From contig NZ_BAABDD010000012.1 in the NCBI RefSeq assembly GCF_039539445.1, positions 62,001 through 126,000 on the forward strand: a stretch of 64,000 nt of DNA, in the 5' to 3' direction. This DNA comes from Salinactinospora qingdaonensis (GTDB taxonomy: Bacteria > Actinomycetota > Actinomycetes > Streptosporangiales > Streptosporangiaceae). Below the pieces are notes generated by a model, which worked only from the letters and a program-made list of their open reading frames with translations, ran no database searches and was not told the DNA's origin. How positions within the stretch are numbered: position 1 is the first letter of the stretch; each line of letters opens with the position of its first letter. Position numbers and translations under genes: made by a program. Shown piece after piece: positions 17,388-26,800 of this stretch.

Positions 17388-17406
17388 GATCCGGAATGTC
17401 CGGATC
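17388..17406. promoter_or_regulatory. inverted repeat upstream of the FNT gene
   Basis: GATCCGGA-ATG-TCCGGATC, a perfect 8-bp inverted repeat 63 bp upstream of the FNT start. It may be an operator or a leader hairpin; no matching regulator is known to me. Confidence 0.4.
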
Positions 17407-17982
17407 GAGTTTGGGCACAAGAGATGTCCGTCCTGTGACAAGGCTGGGAGCAGCGGATCACGTCGTGCTCACACCAGCCCATGCCGCCGTGTGCGTCTAG
17501 CTCCCTTACCCCTGGGCCCATGCGTGCCGGAGCCGTCGTGATCGGTTGCTCCGGCGTGGGCTTGCCCAACTAGCTCCGTGAGGAATCCTCGTCCGGCCCC
17601 TTTGTCATACCCGCCCACTTCAGCACATATGTGGGCAATGTCACCCTCCAGTTTCGGAGCTTCACTACTCGTATCCCTGGGGTCGCTGCGACGCTTGACG
17701 CTCTATAGATCTCCCCGGGGCGCGGGGGGCGTAGTGGGGGAGTCCACGCTCTTTCGGTGGCGCCGATGGCCTGGTGCGGTGCCGACGACCGAGCAGCCCT
17801 CCGCACAGCCGCATCCCGGCGGGCTTGCCGTCCACCGCCGGTCCTCACTGCCCCACGTTGTCTTCCTCGCCCCGGTGCGGGGCGCCGACGTTCAGGTCTT
17901 CTGGCGAGGCGGGGCCTGGTGCGGGGCGGGGGCGTGGTGTGGGCTGGGGCTGAGGGGATCTCGTGGGGTTTCCCGTCGTTCG

Positions 17983-18009
17983 TGCCTCGATCGTTTCGCG
18001 ATCTCGGCA
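17983..18009 (-). repeat. palindromic intergenic repeat, left member of a pair
   Basis: Minus-strand copy of the 27-bp core. The inner stem has one G:T-type change (TCGTTTCGCGA on the plus strand). Its conserved flank lies on the left (outer) side of the pair. Confidence 0.8.
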
Positions 18010-18031
18010 GCCCGGGGGTGGGCGGTGTCTG

Positions 18032-18140
18032 GGGTGGGTGCTGTAGTTTGGTGGTGCTCAGTGGGGGCCACCTATGGCACCAGCCCAGAGTGGTGGGTTG
18101 TATGCAGGGTGGGTGCTGTAGCTTGGTGGTGCTCAGTGGG
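18032..18140 (+). repeat. 34-bp direct repeat, period 75 bp
   Basis: Two copies (18032-18065 and 18107-18140) beginning GGGTGGGTGCTGTAG and ending GGTGGTGCTCAGTGGG differ at one base. They lie between the two members of the inverted repeat pair. Confidence 0.75.
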
Positions 18141-18378
18141 CGTTGCCCGCTATGGACCCGCTTCAGAGAGGGCTTTGGGTTCTGCATCCTGGCGCCCCGC
18201 CCCAAGAGGTCGCATCTTGCCATGGTGCGGGGCTGGACCTCGGGCGGCTGCGCCGAGCTGCCGCCGCGTCCCAAGGGAGCACTTTCCCGTTGTGGTGTTT
18301 TGAGTTATAGCAGCGTTCCCTGCCCCGGTGGTCGCCCGCGTCGGTTGCGGGGGCCTCAGCCGCCGTGCCCTCGCCGGC

Positions 18379-18405
18379 TGCCGAGATCGCGAAGCGATCG
18401 AGGCA
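18379..18405 (+). repeat. palindromic intergenic repeat, right member of a pair
   Basis: Plus-strand consensus copy, TGCC-GA-GATCGC-GAA-GCGATC-GA-GGCA. With 17983-18009 it forms an inverted pair about 420 bp across. Confidence 0.8.
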
Positions 18406-18476
18406 CGAACGAATGTCACCACCGCCCCACCCCGCTTGACACACCCAGCGAGACCTCCGGAGGTCGTTGACTCCCC

Positions 18477-18724
18477 GTGCCGACTCCCCCGGATGCGGTA
18501 AGCGTCTTCCGGCGTGTGCGGCGGCAACCGTGCGTACAGCCCTCGGAACGCCGGAGGTGGGGGAGCGGGCAGGAGCACGACGAAGTAGCCTTCCTCGGCG
18601 TTGCCGCTGAGCGCCGCTACCGTCCCCGTCTTGGCGACTGCTGTCTTTGCCTTGGCGCGATCCGAGGAGAGGGGGATGGCGAGTACGACCTCGTCGCCTC
18701 CGGTTTCAACCGCGTGCCCACGCT
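18477..18724 (-). pseudogene. possible degraded coding remnant, unrecognised
   Basis: On the minus strand a frame open from 18724 reads a protein-like segment (ETGGDEVVLAIPLSSDRAKA, then GNAEEGYFVVLLPAPPPPAF and RGLYARLPPHTPEDAYRI). It has no start codon of good quality, a stop just upstream at 18724, and fades into repeat sequence downstream. I do not recognise the family. It may be the remains of a gene broken by frameshift. Confidence 0.25.
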
Positions 18725-19148
18725 ACCGGTGCTCTCCGCGCGCCCTGGTGAACTGGGCGTTCCTTGCCCACGCGGTGCAGCGTGTGGAGCCGGCGGGGTG
18801 CTGCTCCGTGCCGCGCCGGGGTGTGGTGCCTGGGCACCTGCGATCCGCTGCCACGAGGGCCGGTCATCGGCGCCGACGAGGGTGACGGCCCAGGCACCCC
18901 CGTCGACGGGTATTCCCGGTCCGAGGTCGACGAGCCCGGCCCGGCCACCGCGCCCCCGCCACCGACGATTTCATCAACTCTTTCGCCTTTGCCGACTCCG
19001 GCGGTGAGGGGGCACGTCGAGTTCGCCCGTTTTCACGGCGCTGCCCACGCGCGTTGTTTGGGTGCCACCGTGCTGCTCAAAGCAGGCGTGCCGGCTGGGT
19101 CGACAGCCGGCACGCCCCTAGCTAGCCCGGACCTGTGTTATCCGGGCC

Positions 19149-20315
19149 TTACCAGGGCCACCCCCATGGCCCCGGGTACCACCACGGCTGGGCGTCTTGC
19201 AGCGTGGACTGAATTTCGAAGTAGGAGGGCTTGCGGGTGAAGTCGTCGGTCATGACCGTCGCCGATCCCTGCCCCTCGAAGAACACGGGAACCCAGGAGT
19301 ACTTGTCGGTGAAGCCCCAGATCGTGAAGGAGTCACAGCCGGCCACTTCCAAGCATGCCGACAGGGCCTGCTGGTAGTAGTCGGCTTGCTTGTCCAGTTG
19401 CTCCTCGGTGGGCTCGCCGCTCTCGGGCAGCTCCATGCGCACGTCCATCTCGGTGATGGCGGTGGACAGGCCGAGTTCGTCGAACCGGCGCAGGTTCTCT
19501 TCCAGACTGCCCGGGAAGCCGTACTGGATGCTCAGATGCCCCTGCGTGGAGAACCCGTGTACCGGGACTCCTTCGTCGAGCAGTTCTTGGGTGAGCTCGT
19601 AGTAGGCGTCGCTCTTGGCGTTGACGCCCTCCACGTTGTAGTCGTTGAAGAACAGTTCGGCGTGCGGGTCGGCCTGGTGGGCCCAGCGGAAGGCGTCGGC
19701 GATGATGCCCGGCCCCAGCTCCCGAATCCAGATGTTCTCCTCGCTGCGCAGGTTGCCCTCGCCGTCGAAGATCTCGTTGGCCACATCCCACTGTTGGATG
19801 CGACCGGAGTAGCGGCCGACGACGGTCATGATGTGCTCACGCAGGATGGTGCGCAGTTCCTCCTGGGAGAAGTCGCCCTCCTCCAGCCACTCCGGGTTCT
19901 GGCTATGCCATAGCAGGGTGTGGCCGCGTACGACCTGACCGTTGCGGGCGGCGAAGTCGACGATGGCATCAGCCATCTCGAAATCGTAACGGTCGCGCTC
20001 CGGATGAATATATTCCCACTTCATCTGGTTTTCGGGCGAGACCGAGTTGAACTGCTTTTTCAGGATTTTCCGGTATTTTTTGTCAGAGGTGAAGGGGTCA
20101 GGATAGTCCTGCTCCAGGTGGTGCCCGCCGCCCGCGACGGCGCTGCCGATGAAGAAACCAGGGGGAGCCGACCAGCGCAGTCGCTGGAACTTGGCGTTGG
20201 AGTGCGATGGGGGACCGTGCTCGGAGTGCGGGGTGGCTGCGGCCGGTGCCGCTGCCAGTGGCAGACACAGGGCTGCCGTGGCGAGTGTGACGGCGACGGA
20301 TCGGATGGGGTTCAT
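19149..20315 (-). CDS. secreted GH10 endo-1,4-beta-xylanase
   Basis: A 388-aa extracellular xylanase. A Sec signal (residues 1-28, ending AAAPAAA) precedes a GH10 barrel. The acid/base is Glu181 in WDVANEIFD and the nucleophile Glu289 in ITEMDV; other hallmarks are GHTLLWHSQNPEW and FFNDYN. There is no separate carbohydrate-binding module, but the protein ends in an unusual aromatic tail, WWYPGPWGWPW. It hydrolyses the xylan backbone and works with the divergent-side CE4 and SGNH esterases. A GAAA-N-TTTC-like operator lies between its promoter and its start. Confidence 0.95.
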   Translation of the reverse strand: MNPIRSVAVTLATAALCLPLAAAPAAATPHSEHGPPSHSNAKFQRLRWSAPPGFFIGSAVAGGGHHLEQDYPDPFTSDKKYRKILKKQFNSVSPENQMKWEYIHPERDRYDFEMADAIVDFAARNGQVVRGHTLLWHSQNPEWLEEGDFSQEELRTILREHIMTVVGRYSGRIQQWDVANEIFDGEGNLRSEENIWIRELGPGIIADAFRWAHQADPHAELFFNDYNVEGVNAKSDAYYELTQELLDEGVPVHGFSTQGHLSIQYGFPGSLEENLRRFDELGLSTAITEMDVRMELPESGEPTEEQLDKQADYYQQALSACLEVAGCDSFTIWGFTDKYSWVPVFFEGQGSATVMTDDFTRKPSYFEIQSTLQDAQPWWYPGPWGWPW

Positions 20316-20352
20316 GGGGGGAATATCCGTTCGATTAGTCGATAATTATTTC

Positions 20353-20365
20353 CGGAAGTTTTCGG
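20353..20365. promoter_or_regulatory. XlnR/LacI-type operator before the xylanase
   Basis: CGGAAGTTTTCGG, one base from the GAAA-N-TTTC palindromic motif known before streptomycete xylanase genes. It lies 38 bp upstream of the xylanase ATG and matches the site at 21581-21593 in 12 of 13 positions. Confidence 0.65.
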
Positions 20366-20382
20366 TTTGCAGAGATCATGGA

Positions 20383-20411
20383 CATTAAGCCCTCGTCACG
20401 CCCTCCGTCAA
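20383..20411 (-). promoter_or_regulatory. putative xylanase promoter
   Basis: On the minus strand TTGACG (20411-20406) is followed after 17-18 bp by TTAATGT, a reasonable -35/-10 pair. The operator at 20353-20365 lies just downstream of it, where a repressor would block transcription. Confidence 0.5.
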
Positions 20412-20484
20412 TAGCCGCACGGGCTCCGGCGCGGTTGCCGGTCCCCGCCGTCCTCGTACTCTGGGTGGGTACGAAGGAGGACTA

Positions 20485-21516
20485 GTGGCTGACATCCCGA
20501 CCCAAGCCGTGACCATCTCTGCGATCGCCGAGGAAGCAGGCGTGTCCGCGCCGACGGTGTCACGTGTGCTCAACGGGCGAGGCGACGTGGCTCCCGCTAC
20601 CCGCGAGCGCGTCGAGACTCTGCTGCGCGCCCGCGGGTACCGGCGCCGCGGCCACCGCGCCGAAGAGCAGGTCGGCCTGCTGGACCTGGTCTTCAACGAT
20701 CTGGACAGTCCGTGGGCGGTCGAGATCATTCGCGGTGTCGAAGACGCCGCGCACGCGGTGGGCAGCGGCACCGTGGTGTCGGCCATCCATCGGCGTGCCA
20801 GTTCGACCCGGCAATGGCTGCAAAGCGTCCGCTCGCGCGCCAGTGACGGTGCCATCCTCGTGACCACGGATCTCGACTCCGATCTACGCGCGGAGCTGGA
20901 GGAACTGCACCTGCCCGCTGTCGTGATCGATCCGGTCGGCGTTCCGGATATGGCCGTACCCACCATCGGCTGCACCAACTGGGCCGGTGGGCTCAGCGCG
21001 ACCGAGCATCTGATCGGCTTGGGACACCGCCGCATCGCCTTCGTCGCCGGACGCCCCGAACTGTGGTCGAGCCGCGCCCGCCTCGACGGCTACCGGGCGG
21101 GGTTGGAGACCGCCGGCCTCGACGTCGACGGCGACCTCGTCGTCCAAGGCAAGTTCGACTACGAGTCGGGCTTTCGCGCGGGCGAGCATCTGTTCGGCCT
21201 CGCCCAGCCGCCGACGGCGGTGTTCGCCGCGAGTGACCAGATGGGGCTGGGCATCTATGAGGCCCTGCGCCAGCGCGGTCTGCGCGTGCCCGGTGACGTC
21301 AGTGTGGTCGGCTTTGACGACCTACCGGAAGCCAGTTGGTCCTCTCCACCGCTGACCACGGTGCGCCAGCCGCTGGCTGAGATGGGCAGACTCGCGGTCC
21401 GCACCATGCACCGGCTCATGCGCTATGAGGACATCGAGAGCCCACGCATCGAGTTGGCGACCGAACTCATCGTTCGCGACAGCACCGCGTCCCCACCCGC
21501 GATGGCTGGTCGCTGA
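20485..21516 (+). CDS. LacI-family transcriptional regulator of xylan use
   Basis: A 343-aa repressor. The LacI HTH spans residues ~9-32 (VTISAIAEEAGVSAPTVSRV followed by LNGRG), and the rest is a periplasmic-binding-protein-like ligand domain ending with VSVVGFDDLPEASWSSPPLT. The GTG start at 20485 has GAAGGAGG 8 bp upstream. It lies between the GH10 xylanase and the CE4/SGNH genes, and nearly identical operators stand before both units, so it probably represses them until a xylo-oligosaccharide binds. This assignment rests on position and operator match. Confidence 0.9.
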   Translation: MADIPTQAVTISAIAEEAGVSAPTVSRVLNGRGDVAPATRERVETLLRARGYRRRGHRAEEQVGLLDLVFNDLDSPWAVEIIRGVEDAAHAVGSGTVVSAIHRRASSTRQWLQSVRSRASDGAILVTTDLDSDLRAELEELHLPAVVIDPVGVPDMAVPTIGCTNWAGGLSATEHLIGLGHRRIAFVAGRPELWSSRARLDGYRAGLETAGLDVDGDLVVQGKFDYESGFRAGEHLFGLAQPPTAVFAASDQMGLGIYEALRQRGLRVPGDVSVVGFDDLPEASWSSPPLTTVRQPLAEMGRLAVRTMHRLMRYEDIESPRIELATELIVRDSTASPPAMAGR

Positions 21517-21538
21517 CCGCGCGATCTGTGAGAGGCCG

Positions 21539-21567
21539 TTGACACCGCGACACAGCATTCCTTAGGT
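21539..21567 (+). promoter_or_regulatory. sigma-70-type promoter of the CE4-SGNH unit
   Basis: Consensus TTGACA (21539-21544), a 17-bp spacer, then TTAGGT (21562-21567), reading toward the deacetylase. The operator follows 13 bp downstream. Confidence 0.65.
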
Positions 21568-21580
21568 TGCCTTTACATTC

Positions 21581-21593
21581 CGGAAATTTTCGG
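21581..21593. promoter_or_regulatory. XlnR/LacI-type operator before the CE4 gene
   Basis: CGGAAATTTTCGG within the wider inverted repeat TTCCG-N7-CGGAA. It contains an exact GAAA-N-TTTC (GAAATTTTC) and nearly equals the site before the xylanase. It overlaps the expected transcription start. Confidence 0.7.
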
Positions 21594-21626
21594 AATATTT
21601 CGTGCGTCGTGACCTAGGAGACCTGT

Positions 21627-22352
21627 GTGACCCCCACTCGCAGCCGTACTCGAGGCCGCCTCCTCGCGGTCCTGCTCACCCTTGGGTGCGCCCTCTGGGC
21701 CGCATCACCGGCGCAGGCCTGGGCCTGGTGGCCGCCTTACCCCAACGAGCCCACCACCGACATCGTCGACTCGACCCAGTGGGGCGGCCAGGCCGTGGCC
21801 CTCACCTTCGACGACGGGCCCGACCCGGAAGACACCCCCCGCCTGCTCAAGGTCTTGCGGCAGAACCACGTCAAGGCCGTGTTCTGCCTGTGGGGCGACC
21901 ACGTGCGCCAACACCCCGACCTCGTCCGTCAGATCGTGGCGCACGGGCACACGCTGTGTAATCACACGATGCACCACGACGACATGAGCACCTGGTCGCC
22001 CGAGGAGATCCGCGCCGACCTGGAAGAGACCAGCGCGGCTATCCGCGAGGCGGTACCCCACGCCCGCATCCCCTACTTCCGAGCCCCCTACGGCGCCTGG
22101 GGCCAAACCCCCGAGGTGGCCGCCGACATGGGGATGCAGCCTCTGGGGTGGAGCCTGACCGTCAGTGACTGGAACACTCCCGGCACCGACGAGCTGGTGC
22201 AGCGTCTGCGAGAGGGCATCACCCCGCAGTCGGTGGTGCTGCTGCACGACGGCGGGGGCGACCGCAGCCAGACGGTCGACGCCGTGGCCCGCATCATCCC
22301 GGAGCTGAGGTCCCAAGGCTGGTACTTCACCCACCCCGCGTGGCGCGGGTAG
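21627..22352 (+). CDS. secreted CE4 polysaccharide deacetylase (acetylxylan esterase-like)
   Basis: A 241-aa secreted NodB-domain enzyme. A Sec signal (residues ~8-33, ending PAQA) is followed by the Trp/Pro-rich WAWWPPYPNEP, then the catalytic domain: LTFDDGPDPED (catalytic and metal Asp), HTLCNHTMHHDD (metal His-x3-His), and RAPYGAW. GTG 21627 has AGGAG upstream. With a xylanase and an SGNH esterase under a shared operator type, de-acetylation of xylan is the likely role; chitin or peptidoglycan deacetylation cannot be ruled out. The next gene starts 7 bp after its stop, so the two form an operon. Confidence 0.88.
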   Translation: MTPTRSRTRGRLLAVLLTLGCALWAASPAQAWAWWPPYPNEPTTDIVDSTQWGGQAVALTFDDGPDPEDTPRLLKVLRQNHVKAVFCLWGDHVRQHPDLVRQIVAHGHTLCNHTMHHDDMSTWSPEEIRADLEETSAAIREAVPHARIPYFRAPYGAWGQTPEVAADMGMQPLGWSLTVSDWNTPGTDELVQRLREGITPQSVVLLHDGGGDRSQTVDAVARIIPELRSQGWYFTHPAWRG

Positions 22353-22358
22353 GCGGCC

Positions 22359-23693
22359 ATGAGCGAGCACACAACCACATCTCGCCCCCGCATCTGGCGG
22401 CGAATGGCCGCCGTCGCGGTGAGTACGCTGCTCCTGGTCTGCGGGGGAGCCACCACCAGCGCCGCGTATAGCCCATGGGGTGGGGGCGGCCCGTGGGGCG
22501 GCTCCCAGCACGACTCCTGGGTCGGCACCTGGGCGACCGCGCCCACCGCCACCCCGGACACGGCCACCTCCGTCCTGCACGACGAGACCATCCGCCAGAT
22601 CGTCCACACCAGCGTCGGCGGCGACCAGGTGCGGCTGCGGCTGACCAACGAGTTCGGCGAAACCCCGCTACGCATCGGAGAGGTACACGTCGCGCTCCGC
22701 TCGGGCTCCTCGGGCACCGACATCGATCCTGAGACCGACCGCACGGTCACCTTCGGCGACCGCACCTCGGTGACCATCCCGGCCGGCGCGCCGATGCTCA
22801 GCGATCCGGTGGATCTGGCGCTGCCTGCGAGCTCCGACCTGGTCGTGAGTATCCACCTGCCGGAGAAGACCCCCGTCACTACGCTGCACGCCTTCTCCTA
22901 CCAGGACAACGTGGTGGCCGCCGGCAACGTCACCGGCGACACTCGCGTCGAGGCCACTGAGACCCTCACGCAGTGGCACTTCCTTTCCGGCGTCAGCGTG
23001 CGCACCCATGGGAGAAGCACCGGAGCGGTCGTGGCTCTGGGCGACTCCATCACCGACGGTGCCGCAACCGAGGTCAACGCCAACCACCGCTGGCCCGACC
23101 TGCTCGCCGATCGCCTGCACCGCACCGGCGTGCTCAACGTGGGGATCTCGGGCAACCGGCTGCTGCACGACCCCAACCCGCCCGAAGGCAGTGACGCCGA
23201 GAACTACGCCGCGTTCTTCGGCCAGAGCGCCCTGGGGCGGTTCGACCGCGACGTACTGGCCCAGCCGGGCGTAAGCCACGTCGTCGTCTTGCTGGGAGTC
23301 AACGACCTGGGCCACCCCGGAACCACGGCCCCCGAGTCGGAGACCGTCACGGCTGAGGAGATCATCGGCGCCCACCGCCAGCTCGTCACCCGCGCCCACG
23401 CCGAGGGGCTGCGGATCTACGGTGCCACCATCACGCCGTTCAAGGGTGACACCCTCGGGTTCTACAGCGAGGAGAACGAGGCCAAGCGCCAAGCGGTCAA
23501 CGAGTGGATTCGCACCAGCGGAGCCTATGACGCCGTCATCGACTTCGATGAGGTGCTACGCGCCCCCGACGATCCGCTGCGGCTGCGTCCCGCCTACGAC
23601 AGCGGTGACCACCTGCACCCCAACGACGAGGGCATGGCAGCCATGGCCGAGGCCGTGCCCACCTGGCTGTTCGGCCACGGCGGGCCTCGCTAG
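22359..23693 (+). CDS. secreted SGNH/GDSL hydrolase (carbohydrate esterase-like)
   Basis: A 444-aa secreted esterase. A signal peptide (residues ~10-33) is followed by the Gly/Trp-rich AYSPWGGGGPWGGSQ. A beta-rich N-terminal domain (~40-205) precedes the SGNH domain: block I GDSITDGAATE (nucleophile Ser), a block II Gly in VGISGNR, block III GVNDLG, and the Asp-His pair in HLHPNDEG near the end. Such two-domain enzymes de-esterify plant polysaccharides or act as lipases. Its operon with the CE4 deacetylase and the LacI-type operator argue for xylan or pectin side-group removal. Confidence 0.88.
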   Translation: MSEHTTTSRPRIWRRMAAVAVSTLLLVCGGATTSAAYSPWGGGGPWGGSQHDSWVGTWATAPTATPDTATSVLHDETIRQIVHTSVGGDQVRLRLTNEFGETPLRIGEVHVALRSGSSGTDIDPETDRTVTFGDRTSVTIPAGAPMLSDPVDLALPASSDLVVSIHLPEKTPVTTLHAFSYQDNVVAAGNVTGDTRVEATETLTQWHFLSGVSVRTHGRSTGAVVALGDSITDGAATEVNANHRWPDLLADRLHRTGVLNVGISGNRLLHDPNPPEGSDAENYAAFFGQSALGRFDRDVLAQPGVSHVVVLLGVNDLGHPGTTAPESETVTAEEIIGAHRQLVTRAHAEGLRIYGATITPFKGDTLGFYSEENEAKRQAVNEWIRTSGAYDAVIDFDEVLRAPDDPLRLRPAYDSGDHLHPNDEGMAAMAEAVPTWLFGHGGPR

Positions 23694-23719
23694 AGGTCCG
23701 CCGTGGCCGGGTTGGCCCT

Positions 23720-23758
23720 GCATCCGCCGCACCACCGTTGCGGTGGTGCGGCGGATGC
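23720..23758 (+). terminator. strong hairpin terminator
   Basis: A perfect 18-bp stem (GCATCCGCCGCACCACCG and complement) with a TTG loop, 27 bp after the SGNH gene and facing the end of the convergent MmpL frame. Confidence 0.8.
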
Positions 23759-23873
23759 GCGCTGAGTGAGCGTCGAAAACAGGACGCCCGACTCGTGGTC
23801 GAGCCACCGAGGTCGCACACGGCGCTGCGGGGTGGGGCCGGTCGGCACCGCCCCCACCCCGCAGTTGCGACTG

Positions 23874-26800
23874 TTACGACCGTGCCGGGTCGTGTTCGTG
23901 CGGTTGCTCGTCGGCACCGGGAGACGCCGCCGTAGCGGGCTGGTGGTGCGGCCGGGCCAGCCGTTCGCCCTCGATGTCGACGTTGGGCAGCACGGCCGCC
24001 AGCCACCGCGGCAGCCACCACGCGGCCCGCCCGAACAGCGCCATCACAGCCGGGACCAGCGTCATCCGCACCAGGAAAGCGTCGAACACCACACCGGCCG
24101 CCAGCGCGAACGCGATGGACTTGACGATCTCGTTGTGGCTGAAGACGAACGACCCGAACACGATGGTCATGATCACCGCGGCGGCCGTGACCACCCGCGC
24201 GCCCTGGCCGAAGCCCGAGACGATGGCCGCCCGCGCGTCGCCGCCGTGCACGTAGTCCTCCCGCATCCGCGAGACCAGGAACACCTCGTAGTCCATGGCC
24301 AGGCCGAACAGGATTCCGATCAGCAGCACCGGCATGAACGCCACCAGCGTCGGCGCCGGCTCCACGCCCAACAAGTCGGCCCCGTAGCCCAACTGGAAGA
24401 CGGCCACCGTCATACCCAGCGCGCCGCCGGCGCTGAGCACGAAGCCCAACGCCGCCTTGACCGGCACCAGGATCGAGCGGAACACCACCGTCATCAACAC
24501 CAGCGCCAGCCCGATGACGACAGCGAGGAACATCGGCAGGGCCTCGCCCAGCCGTTCGGAGATGTCGATGGTGGCCGCGGTCGATCCGGTCACCGAAATC
24601 TGGGCGCCGGTCTCCTCGGCGACGTCGCCCTCCAGGTCCCGCACCTCGTGCAGCAGGTCCTCCGTGGCGTAGTCCGATGGCCCGTTCTCGGGGATCACGG
24701 TGATGATCGCGGTGTCGCCGGCCTCGTTGAGCTGCGGCTGCGTCACCTCCTGCACGCCGTCGAGACCGTCGAGCCGGTCGGTGACCCCTTCGGTGGCGGC
24801 CTCGGTGTCGGCGACCCCGGTGAGGTCGGCGACCACCAGCAGCGGCGCGCTGAATCCGGGGCCGAACTCGTCACTGATGATTTCGTATGCCTGGCGCTGT
24901 GTGGTGTCCTCGGGGCTGGTGGCGTCGTTGGGTAGCCCCAGGTGCAGCTCGCGCACCGGAATCAGGGCCATAACCAACACCGCCAGTACCGCCAGGATCG
25001 GTAGCAGCGGCCTGCGGGTGACGAGCCGCACCCACCGCATGCTCAGTGTCCGTTCGGTGTGCATCGCGGCCTCGGCGTGGCGGCCCAGTACCGGCAGCCG
25101 CCCCGCTGTGACGCGCCGGCCCAAGAACCCCAGCAGCGCGGGGAGCAGCGTGATCGCCACCAGCACCGCCACCGCCACTGTGGCCACCGCCGCCAGACCC
25201 ATGATCGTCAGGAACGGGATGCCCACCACGGACAGTCCGAGCAGCGCGATGATCACGGTGGCACCGGCGAAGACCACTGCGCTGCCCGCGGTCCCGATGG
25301 CGCGGGCAGCCGACTCCTCGGGCGCCATCCCGTCGGCCACCTGTTTGCGGTGGCGCGAGAGCACGAACAGGGCGTAGTCGATACCGACCGCGATACCGAG
25401 CATGATCGCCATGATCGGTGCGGTGCTGGTCAGATCCAGCCAGTCGGCGGCGGCGTACAGCAGCGACATGCCCACGCCCACGCCGATCAGCGCCACGACA
25501 ATGGGTAGTCCGGCCGCGACGACCGCGCCGAAGTTGATCAGCAGCACCACCAGGGCCGCGAGGACGCCGAATGCCTCGCTGGAGCCGACGGTGGGGGTGT
25601 CCACCGAGATGGCTTGGCCACTGTACTCGACCTCGAGCCCGGCCTCGCGCGCGGTGTCGCCGGTGGCCAGGACGCCGTCGATCGTCTCCTCGGCAACCGA
25701 GGTGTCGGGCTGGGTGAGCTGCACTCGCAGCAGTACGGTGGAGCGGCTCTCGGAGAACAGCGGGATCTGCGAGACGACCTCGTCCTCGTCGAACTCCGGT
25801 GCCTCTTGGGCGAACTGCTCGCGCGCCTGTTCCTCGGCGTCGGGCAGCAGGCCGGCGATGACCTCGTCACGGTTGGGGGTGCCCGGTGGCACCTGTTCCT
25901 CCACCCGTTCGCGCGCGGTCTCGACCGCCTCTTGGCGAGCCTGGTCGATCTCCGCGTCGTAGCGCTCGCGGGCCTCGGAGAGGGAAGCGTAGGGGTCGGT
26001 GACCGACTCCACCCCGTCCACGTCGCGCAGTTCCTCGGCGGTGGCGCGCACAGCTTCGACGTAGTCTTGGTCGTCGACGATGTCGGAACCGTCGGGTGCG
26101 TGGGCCACGACGGTGATCGTGCCGCCACTGCGCTCGGAGAAGCGCTGTTCAAGCAGGTCGTTGGTCTCCTGCGACTCGGTGCCCGGGATGGTGAAGGAGT
26201 CGTTCAGGGGAACGCGCAACGCGGCGGCGGCCCCGGCGGCGGTGGCCAGCAACACCAGCCAGGTGACCACCACCAGCCACCTCCGGCGGAACGCCATGCC
26301 CCCGAGGCGATACAGCAGTTGGGCCATGCTCGTTCTTCCTCTTTTCCCCGACGATCGGTCCGGGGCAAGCTCACCGGTGTCCGATGAGTCCGACTCCCGA
26401 GGAAGATGAAAATCCGATGAGAATCCGCCGCCGGTAGTGAGAGCCTCGTCACGGGAGCGTGTGGCGCGGCTTTCACTAGCCGGGTCCAGGAGTGGAAACT
26501 CCAGCCGCACCACTGTCCCCTCCTCGGGGGAGGAAGTGAAGAACGCCTCACCGCCGTGGGCGCGCATGACCGCCCGCACGATGGACAGCCCCAGCCCGCT
26601 TCCGGGCCGTCGCGACGGGGAACCGCCGCGGTAGAAGCGCTCGAACACGAACGCGGCCGTCTCCTCGGGCACGCCGGGGCCGGCGTCGCGGATCTCCACG
26701 ATCACCCGTCCCGCGACGCGGCGCAGCGCGGCCACCGCCGGGCTGGAGACCGGCGTGTGCACGCGCACGTTGGCCAGCAGGTTGGCCACGGTTTGGCGCA

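Larger units (their letters stand above)
17326..19148. other. long gene-poor stretch with repeat pair
   Basis: About 1.8 kb between two leftward genes. It contains a 19-bp inverted repeat near the FNT gene (17388-17406), an inverted pair of the palindromic repeat (17983-18009 and 18379-18405), a 34-bp direct repeat between them, and a possible gene remnant at 18477-18724 on the minus strand. Other open frames show no recognisable domain. Confidence 0.6.

Noticed and set aside
18477..19007. 176-codon plus-strand frame
   Set aside because: Composition is Arg/Pro/Cys-rich without domain, signal or conserved start; it looks like chance reading of GC-rich DNA.
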